Shown here piece after piece: positions 58,413 through 64,000 of a stretch of 64,000 bases of DNA (its first letter is position 1; every line of letters begins with the position of its first letter). The DNA lies in the NCBI RefSeq assembly GCF_042660675.1, contig NZ_JBHSUL010000031.1, positions 124,001-188,000 on the forward strand, given 5' to 3'. This DNA is from Marinilactibacillus sp042660675 (GTDB lineage Bacteria; Bacillota; Bacilli; Lactobacillales; Carnobacteriaceae_A). A model generated the notes under the pieces. That model was given only the letters and a program-made list of their open reading frames with translations, was not told the origin of the DNA and did not search any database. A program made the translations under genes and the position numbers.

Positions 58413-60152
58413 ATGTTTGAGATTAAAGAAACATTTTATATAAATGGAAATCCTGTAAAAATTGTATCCGGAGCGTTACATTATTTTAGAGTCGTACCAG
58501 AATATTGGGAAGACCGATTATCCAAACTTAAAGCAATGGGCTGTAACACAGTCGAGACATATGTGCCATGGAACATGCATGAACCAAAAGAAGGACAGTA
58601 CAACTTCGAAGGTCAATATGATATCAAAAAGTATATAGAAATTGCACAATCACTAGATTTATATGTAATTGTCAGACCGGCTCCTTATATTTGTGCTGAA
58701 TGGGAGTTTGGCGGGTTGCCAGCGTGGCTTTTAAAAGACCGCAATATGAAATTCAGAACTTACTATGAACCGTTTATCGAGAAAGTGGATCGTTACTATA
58801 GCCATCTACTAAAAGAAATTGATTCAATGCAAGTAACTAAGTCAGGGCCAGTCATTATGATGCAAGTAGAAAATGAATATGGCAGTTATGGTAACGATAA
58901 AAAATATTTAAATGCATTAGTTGATATGATGAAAAAATACGGAGTTGAAGTACCTTTGGTCACGAGTGACGGAACATGGATGGATATGTTAGAGAACGGA
59001 ACCATCCCTGAAACGGCTTTACCAACTGCAAACTTCGGATCTGGAAGTAAAGAACATTTCAAAAAATTGAAAGCGTTCCACAAGAGTGATGCTCCTTTGA
59101 TGGTCATGGAGTTTTGGAATGGCTGGTTCACTGCTTGGGGTGATGAAGCCTATAAGCACACTTCTTATGAGGAACAAGTAGATGAAATCGATGCAATTCT
59201 TTCAGAAGGACACATTAACTTCTACATGATTCATGGGGGAACGAATTTCGGATTCACAAATGGATCGAATTATTATGATCAGTTAACGCCAGATATTACG
59301 TCCTATGACTATGATGCGCCAATCACCGAATGGGGAGACGTTACTGAAAAGTTTAAAGCTTTTAGAGCAGTAATAGAGAAACATGTTGATTATGATATTC
59401 CAGAGATGCCTGCACCAGTAGAGAAAAAAGCATACGGAACAGTTTCTCTGAAAGCTAGAACATCTTTATTCGATAATCTGAACAACTTATCAAAACCGAT
59501 TGAAGATATGTCGACGCTATCAATGGAAGACCTAGACCAAAATTTTGGATATGTTTTGTATAAAAATAATTTAGGTGAAAAGCGTAAAATTGAAGAATTT
59601 GAACTCGTTAAAGCAAATGATAGAGCAAAAGTCTTTATCAATCGTCAACACGAACTGACTCAATATGATAGAGAACTCGGTCAAAAAGTTTCTTTTGATT
59701 TAAAAGAGAAAGAAAATGAAATGAGTATCTTGGTTGAAAATATGGGGCGTGTAAATTACGGTAAAAACATGATTCACCAACAAAAAGGGATTACTGATGG
59801 TGTCTTGGTTAATGGAGCCTTCCGAAATGGCTGGGTACATTATGGTTTACCGTTAGACAATATTGAGCAAGTCGACTACAACCAGCCAGCAATTGAAGGG
59901 GAGCCTTCTTTTAGCCAGTTTGAATTTACTATTGAAGAAGCACAAGATACATTCATAGATATGACCGGCTGGGGTAAAGGTGTTGTCTTTATCAACGGAT
60001 TTAATTTAGGAAGATTCTGGGAAGTTGGACCGCAGTTCAAACTTTATGTACCGGGACCATTACTGAAACAAGGTACCAATGAAATTGTTGTGTTTGAAAC
60101 AGAAGGTACGGTTAGGGATTCTATTGAACTAACAGACAAAGCACCTTATTAA
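58413..60152 (+). CDS. Beta-galactosidase, glycoside hydrolase family 35
   Basis: A 579-residue GH35 enzyme that removes terminal beta-galactose. The N-terminal TIM barrel (about 1-330) starts FYINGNPVKIVSGALHYFRV. The acid/base glutamate is in MQVENEYGSYG (Glu155) and the nucleophile in VMEFWNGWFTAWG (Glu233). The C-terminal beta domains hold FINRQ and MTGWGKGVVFINGFNLGRFW. No signal peptide is present, so it acts on imported galactosides. GAGGCGG is the RBS. Confidence 0.93.
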   Translation: MFEIKETFYINGNPVKIVSGALHYFRVVPEYWEDRLSKLKAMGCNTVETYVPWNMHEPKEGQYNFEGQYDIKKYIEIAQSLDLYVIVRPAPYICAEWEFGGLPAWLLKDRNMKFRTYYEPFIEKVDRYYSHLLKEIDSMQVTKSGPVIMMQVENEYGSYGNDKKYLNALVDMMKKYGVEVPLVTSDGTWMDMLENGTIPETALPTANFGSGSKEHFKKLKAFHKSDAPLMVMEFWNGWFTAWGDEAYKHTSYEEQVDEIDAILSEGHINFYMIHGGTNFGFTNGSNYYDQLTPDITSYDYDAPITEWGDVTEKFKAFRAVIEKHVDYDIPEMPAPVEKKAYGTVSLKARTSLFDNLNNLSKPIEDMSTLSMEDLDQNFGYVLYKNNLGEKRKIEEFELVKANDRAKVFINRQHELTQYDRELGQKVSFDLKEKENEMSILVENMGRVNYGKNMIHQQKGITDGVLVNGAFRNGWVHYGLPLDNIEQVDYNQPAIEGEPSFSQFEFTIEEAQDTFIDMTGWGKGVVFINGFNLGRFWEVGPQFKLYVPGPLLKQGTNEIVVFETEGTVRDSIELTDKAPY

Positions 60153-60180
60153 AATAGTAACCAGTTTGGTTGTATTTGGA

Positions 60181-60212
60181 AAGTCTCGCTTATAATAAAG
60201 CGAGACTTTTTT
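60181..60212 (+). terminator. Terminator after GH35
   Basis: AAGTCTCGCT and AGCGAGACTT (10 bp) enclose 8 bases, with a T6 tail. Confidence 0.85.
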
Positions 60213-60394
60213 ATTGGATTTAGAGGGATTGGTATCTATTTCTACTTAAAGATGTGATAAACTATAAATGTAGGAATGCGGTTACATCAGAAGTTGCGAT
60301 TTTTTGAAACTGTTTCTAGTCTAGCAAGTTATAGTCGTTCTGTTCGAAAGTGACTCATATTGAAAGTCTATTATTCACGAAAAGGAGAAAGCGA

Positions 60395-61927
60395 ATGAAT
60401 CAGTTTACAAACCCTGTTATTAAAGGTTTTGCTCCAGATCCATCGATCTGTGCAGTTGGTGAAGATTACTATTTAGTGAATTCTACTTTTGCCTACTTTC
60501 CTGGTATCCCAATTTATCATAGCAAAGATTTAGTTAACTGGACCCAAATTGGAAATGTGCTGGACCGCAAAGAGCAACTAGATCTTCAAGATGTAGAGGT
60601 CTCAGAAGGCGTATTTGCTCCAACGATTCGCTATCATGAAGGTTTATTTTACGTGATTACAACAAATTTACCTCATGGAGGAAATTTTGTCGTAACAGCA
60701 AAATCCCCTTCAGGACCATGGTCAGATCCTTATTACTTAACGGACGCACAAGGAATTGATCCTAGTTTGTTTTTCGATGAGGATGGTACATGTTATTACG
60801 TGGGAATGAGATCGAATCTTTCTGGCGAACGGTATCCCGGTGATACTGAAATTTGGATTCAGCAGTTTGATCCTCAACTAATGAAACTTATTGGAGTTAG
60901 TGCATCTATATATAAAGGTGCATTCAAAGAAGCTGAGTGGACAGAAGGCCCCCATTTGTATAAGCGTGAAGGCTTTTACTACCTTTTAATTGCCGAAGGA
61001 GGTACAGCGTTTCACCATTCTGTTTCAATTGCACGAAGTGAAAAAATTGATGGATGGTATGTCAGTTGTCCCAACAATCCTATTTTAACGCATAGACATC
61101 TAGGTAGCCTCTACCCAATTCAAAATGTTGGACATGGAGATATGATTGAGACTAGTAGCGGACAGTGGTTTTTAGTTTGCTTGGCTAGCAGGATGATAGA
61201 AGGGAAAAGTAACCTTGGAAGGGAAACGTTTCTGGCTAAAATTAACTGGGAAAATGGATGGCCAGTTGTAAATCCTGGTGAAGGTAAATTACTGATCGAA
61301 CAGCAACATAGTTTACCGCTTTATCCTATTGAAGAAAAAACTTCCTATATATTAGATCAAGTTGATTCAGGACTGCTTTATTTAAAGAATCCTGATCTTG
61401 CTTACTATGATCGCTATAGTCGAAAAGGATGGATTAGATTATATCCATCAGAGACAAAAATTGATTCAAAAAATGGGTCACCAACCTACCTTGCAATCAG
61501 ACAAAGATCTACTGATTATGAATTGTCTACAAGAGTGCAAGTTCGTTTGAAGACAAACGAAGAAGCAGGGATCGTTCTGTTTTTAGATCACTTGAATTCT
61601 TTAAGACTAACGGTGTATTGTTTGGAAGATCAACTTATTGCACAAATGGCTTTGATTGAAAATGGAGAAGAAACCTATCTTGGTTCAAGGACATTAGAGA
61701 GCACTGACTGTATTTTAAAAATTAAAGGCAACGGACAAAAACTGACCGGAATGGTTTCTGTGGATCATCAAGATTATGTAGTTGCAGATCAGATCGATAC
61801 ACATTTTTTAAGTACGGAAGATGCCGGAGGTTTCGTAGGGTGTACGCATGGAATTTATTGTGTTTCTCCTCATCGACAGACTGGTTACGCAGATTTCAAT
61901 TGGCTCAATATTCTTGTTAATGATTAA
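60395..61927 (+). CDS. Glycoside hydrolase family 43 beta-xylosidase/alpha-arabinofuranosidase
   Basis: A GH43 enzyme of about 510 residues (ATG 60395 after AAAGGAGAAAG; the upstream frame to 60350 has no RBS). The beta-propeller domain (1-300) has the catalytic Asp in GFAPDPSICAVGEDYYLVNS (Asp15), a second Asp in GIDPSLFFDEDG and the acid Glu in WTEGPHLYKREG. A C-terminal beta-sandwich (about 315-510), as in XynB-type GH43 enzymes, follows. It has no signal peptide and therefore works on imported xylo- or arabino-oligosaccharides. Confidence 0.9.
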   Translation: MNQFTNPVIKGFAPDPSICAVGEDYYLVNSTFAYFPGIPIYHSKDLVNWTQIGNVLDRKEQLDLQDVEVSEGVFAPTIRYHEGLFYVITTNLPHGGNFVVTAKSPSGPWSDPYYLTDAQGIDPSLFFDEDGTCYYVGMRSNLSGERYPGDTEIWIQQFDPQLMKLIGVSASIYKGAFKEAEWTEGPHLYKREGFYYLLIAEGGTAFHHSVSIARSEKIDGWYVSCPNNPILTHRHLGSLYPIQNVGHGDMIETSSGQWFLVCLASRMIEGKSNLGRETFLAKINWENGWPVVNPGEGKLLIEQQHSLPLYPIEEKTSYILDQVDSGLLYLKNPDLAYYDRYSRKGWIRLYPSETKIDSKNGSPTYLAIRQRSTDYELSTRVQVRLKTNEEAGIVLFLDHLNSLRLTVYCLEDQLIAQMALIENGEETYLGSRTLESTDCILKIKGNGQKLTGMVSVDHQDYVVADQIDTHFLSTEDAGGFVGCTHGIYCVSPHRQTGYADFNWLNILVND

Positions 61928-62008
61928 TTAAATATAAGGTAACCTATGTTATAAATAATGTTTGAGTTGAATCTATAAAATTGAAAAACGAAGGTTGAGT
62001 GAACGTAT

Positions 62009-62887
62009 ATGGCTATATTAGCATTTGATATTGGTGGTACATCAGTAAAATACGCTATCTGGAAAGATGAAGAACTGATAGAAAAAAGCTCTTTTAAATC
62101 GCCTCCTACATGGGATGAGATGAAAGATTTCTTGGTAGAAATAAAAGAGAGATTTGATACAGATTACGAGCTGGATGGTATAGCTATTTCTTCTCCAGGT
62201 GCTGTAAACCAAGAAGCGCGAACTATTGAAGGGATTAGTGCATTACCTTACTTACATTACTTTCCTATATATGATGAACTTGAAACTTTATTATCTTTGC
62301 CAGTTTCTATAGAGAATGATGCCAACTGTTCAGCATTGGCAGAAGTATGGAAAGGTGCAGCTAAAGATAAGCAAAATGTTTTGTTTGTAGTTGTTGGAAC
62401 GGGTATTGGTGGTTCTGTAATAGTTGATAAAGAAGTTCAGCACGGTGCTCATCTATTCGGTGGTGAGTTTGGAATCATGCTACTAAATGAAAGACAGACA
62501 TTTAGCCAATTGGGTACAACGGTTGCGCTCGCAAAACGTTATAACAAAAAAATGGATATGATGGCTATGCCTGTTGATGGAAGAACGGTTTTTGACTTAG
62601 CTGAACGAGGCGATGAAGTCGCTTTAGAGGAAGTCAATAAATTTTATAGATACTTGTCGATAGGGTTGTTTAATCTCACTTATGCGTTTGACCCTGAAGT
62701 GATTCTAATTGGTGGAGGCGTATCCAGTAGACCGGACTTATTAGAAAAATTGAATGCAGAGATTGAAACCTTAATGAAAGAACTTGGATTAGATATTTTT
62801 AGGCCAATACTAGATGTTTGTGCGTATAAAAATGATGCCAATTTGATTGGTGCAGTTTATAATTTCAAGAGCAATTATCCGAATTAA
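62009..62887 (+). CDS. ROK-family sugar kinase
   Basis: A 292-residue kinase of the ROK family. It has the ATP-binding start MAILAFDIGGTSVKYAIWKD, the catalytic region ISSPGAVNQ and SIENDANCSALAEVWKGAAK (Asp near residue 105), and VVGTGIGGSVIVD. The usual Cys-rich zinc motif of many ROK glucokinases is not visible. It lacks an HTH, so it is an enzyme rather than a repressor. It probably phosphorylates glucose, mannose or another hexose freed by the neighbouring glycosidases. It is 81 bp from the GH43 gene. Confidence 0.88.
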   Translation: MAILAFDIGGTSVKYAIWKDEELIEKSSFKSPPTWDEMKDFLVEIKERFDTDYELDGIAISSPGAVNQEARTIEGISALPYLHYFPIYDELETLLSLPVSIENDANCSALAEVWKGAAKDKQNVLFVVVGTGIGGSVIVDKEVQHGAHLFGGEFGIMLLNERQTFSQLGTTVALAKRYNKKMDMMAMPVDGRTVFDLAERGDEVALEEVNKFYRYLSIGLFNLTYAFDPEVILIGGGVSSRPDLLEKLNAEIETLMKELGLDIFRPILDVCAYKNDANLIGAVYNFKSNYPN

Positions 62888-62903
62888 GTCATAATGATTG
62901 TTG

Positions 62904-62948
62904 AGCGTAGATATATCAGGAAACATTCTGATATGTCTACGCTTTTTT
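62904..62948 (+). terminator. Terminator after the ROK kinase
   Basis: AGCGTAGATATATCAG and CTGATATGTCTACGCT (one G-T pair) enclose 8 bases, with a T6 tail. Confidence 0.85.
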
Positions 62949-62997
62949 ATTTGAAGAATTTCCTATATGGAAACTGTTTTAAATTGCTAGAAATGAC

Positions 62998-63026
62998 TTG
63001 CATAAAAGAAATCGCTTTACTATACT
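62998..63026 (+). promoter_or_regulatory. Promoter of the kduI operon
   Basis: TTGCAT (62998-63003), a 17-bp spacer and TATACT (63021-63026), 73 bp before the ATG. Confidence 0.65.
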
Positions 63027-63036
63027 ATGTATATAG

Positions 63037-63050
63037 TTTCTTATAAGAAA
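63037..63050. promoter_or_regulatory. Perfect palindrome just after the kduI promoter
   Basis: TTTCTTATAAGAAA (14 bp) lies at about +4 to +17 of the predicted transcript. It is a candidate operator for the regulator of the uronate genes, which is not in this window. Confidence 0.45.
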
Positions 63051-63099
63051 ATAATATTTCCAAATAAGAAATAATCAAATTAATCAGGAGGAATTATTT

Positions 63100-63930
63100 A
63101 TGGAAACAAGATATGCTACGGGACCGAATGACGTTAAAAGACTGACAACTGATGAATTACGTAAGCAATTTATGGTGGAGAAAATCTTTGTACCGGGTGA
63201 AATTACATTAACGTATACTCATCACGACCGTATGATTTTTGGTGGTGTTGTTCCGACTGGAAAAGAACTTTCAATCCAATTAGATAAAGAACTAGGTGTT
63301 GACTATTTCCTAGAACGTCGAGAACTTGGCTTGATCAATATTGGTGGAGACGGAACCATTGTATTAGATGGTGAAAAGCATGATGTAAATAACCGTGATG
63401 GATTCTATGTTGGTAAAGAAACAAAAGAACTGATCTTTGACTCAGTTGACCCTAATAAACCAGCAAAATTCTATGTAGTTTCTACGCCTGCACACAAAAA
63501 ATATCCAACTGTTAAATTAGACATCAATAAAATGAATCCGCTTGAAAAAGGGGAGCAAAGCACATTAAATGAGCGTAAAATTTATCAGTATATCCATCCA
63601 AACAATTGTGAAAGCTGCCAGTTACAGATGGGATATACGATTTTAGAACCAGGAAGTACTTGGAACACAATGCCAGCACACACGCATGACCGTCGTATGG
63701 AAGTTTATCTGTATTTCAATATGGAACAAAATACAAGAGCATTCCACTTTATGGGTGAACCGGATGAAACACGTCACTTAGTTATGGCAAATGAACAAGC
63801 GGCTATTTCACCAAGCTGGTCTATTCACTGTGGTGTTGCCACAGCAGATTATACATTTATCTGGGCAATGTGTGGAGAAAATATCACTTATGATGATATG
63901 GATCATGTAGATATGGGCGATTTAAAATAA
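63100..63930 (+). CDS. kduI: 5-dehydro-4-deoxy-D-glucuronate isomerase (KduI)
   Basis: A 276-residue cupin enzyme that isomerises 4-deoxy-5-ketouronate to 2,5-diketo-3-deoxygluconate in breakdown of pectin or glycosaminoglycan uronates. The start METRYATGPNDVKRLTTDEL, the LTYTHHDRMIFGGVVPTGKE region and the metal-binding stretch TMPAHTHDRRMEVYLYFNME are typical, and the length is exact for the family. AGGAGGAATT is the RBS. It begins an operon that runs out of the window with a KduD-like gene. Confidence 0.95.
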   Translation: METRYATGPNDVKRLTTDELRKQFMVEKIFVPGEITLTYTHHDRMIFGGVVPTGKELSIQLDKELGVDYFLERRELGLINIGGDGTIVLDGEKHDVNNRDGFYVGKETKELIFDSVDPNKPAKFYVVSTPAHKKYPTVKLDINKMNPLEKGEQSTLNERKIYQYIHPNNCESCQLQMGYTILEPGSTWNTMPAHTHDRRMEVYLYFNMEQNTRAFHFMGEPDETRHLVMANEQAAISPSWSIHCGVATADYTFIWAMCGENITYDDMDHVDMGDLK

Positions 63931-63958
63931 TTTCGATACCAATAGGAGGTAATGAGGA

Positions 63959-64000
63959 ATGAATGATCTTTTAAAAGACTTTTCTTTAGACATGTTTTCA
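63959..64000 (+). CDS. kduD: Start of a probable 2-dehydro-3-deoxy-D-gluconate 5-dehydrogenase (KduD), cut by the window edge
   Basis: The ATG at 63959 follows AGGAGG by nine bases. Only 14 codons are present (MNDLLKDFSLDMFS). The FSLDMFS stretch is the usual beginning of KduD/gluconate 5-dehydrogenase short-chain dehydrogenases, and the position after kduI supports this. The enzyme would reduce diketo-deoxygluconate to KDG, feeding KdgK. Confidence 0.6.
   Translation, partial: MNDLLKDFSLDMFS

Noticed and set aside
1..64000. tRNA, rRNA, insertion sequences and phage genes
   Set aside because: I looked for cloverleaf-like or conserved rRNA stretches, transposase motifs and phage structural genes and saw none that I could support.

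Overview
The window is AT-rich DNA of a low-GC Gram-positive bacterium. Strong Shine-Dalgarno sites, many PTS sugar operons with LicT antiterminators and CcpA (cre) sites, RpiR/GntR sugar regulators and a competence-type sigma factor point to Lactobacillales. I infer a marine or halophilic member of Carnobacteriaceae (Marinilactibacillus/Alkalibacterium-like) from the sulfatase, mannoside and uronate genes, but no rRNA or tRNA is present to confirm this. Nearly the whole window is accessory carbohydrate catabolism.

Layout. 1-8868: a frameshifted membrane-anchored AraC-type regulator, a sugar ABC importer without an ATPase, and a cytoplasmic GH38 alpha-mannosidase. 9007-12503: an operon of PTS EIIBC, an ADP-ribosylglycohydrolase-family enzyme and a GntR/HutC regulator, with a 46-bp perfect palindrome at its promoter. 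12676-15945: small proteins, a frameshifted member of an uncharacterised paralogous pair, and a decayed lipoprotein gene. 16032-20391: a complete beta-glucoside operon (LicT, EIIBCA, GH1) with a ribonucleic antiterminator. 20595-25424: the intact paralogue, a CpsB-type phosphatase, a GH43 enzyme, a broken nucleotidyltransferase gene and a second small basic protein. 25470-32826: an orphan EIIB diverging from a fructose-family PTS operon with PRD activator, hexulose/pentulose-phosphate epimerase and transketolase. 33392-33898: a regular 51-bp hairpin array. 34089-36453: a ComX/SigH-like sigma factor, an amidase and a convergent ComK-like protein. 36716-41355: a GH43 remnant, an amino-acid ABC importer lacking its ATPase, an acidic lipoprotein and hypothetical proteins. 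41390-44458: a second LicT/EIIBCA operon with two antiterminator-terminator pairs. 44469-49314: RpiR regulator, EIIBC, cytoplasmic sulfatase and its formylglycine-generating enzyme. 49851-57367: GntR, EIIC, GH170 (MupG-like) glycosidase, deacetylase, DgaE-like ammonia-lyase, KDPG-type aldolase and KDG kinase. 57481-64000: an acidic lipoprotein, GH35, GH43, a ROK kinase, KduI and the first codons of a probable KduD.

How the genes work together. Most blocks follow one plan: a transporter brings in a small glycan, a cytoplasmic hydrolase opens it, and a linked regulator with a palindromic operator or antiterminator switches the block on. The most interesting blocks are (i) 50641-57317, which can be read as a phosphorylative route for an N-acetylated amino-sugar aldonate (for example an oxidised chitin disaccharide) through KDG and KDPG; (ii) the PTS plus intracellular sulfatase plus maturase cassette; (iii) the PTS plus ADP-ribosylglycohydrolase cassette; and (iv) the sigma factor/amidase/ComK-like neighbourhood. 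KdgK and the aldolase could also serve the KduI/KduD uronate branch that begins at the right edge. All substrate assignments are inferences from gene context.
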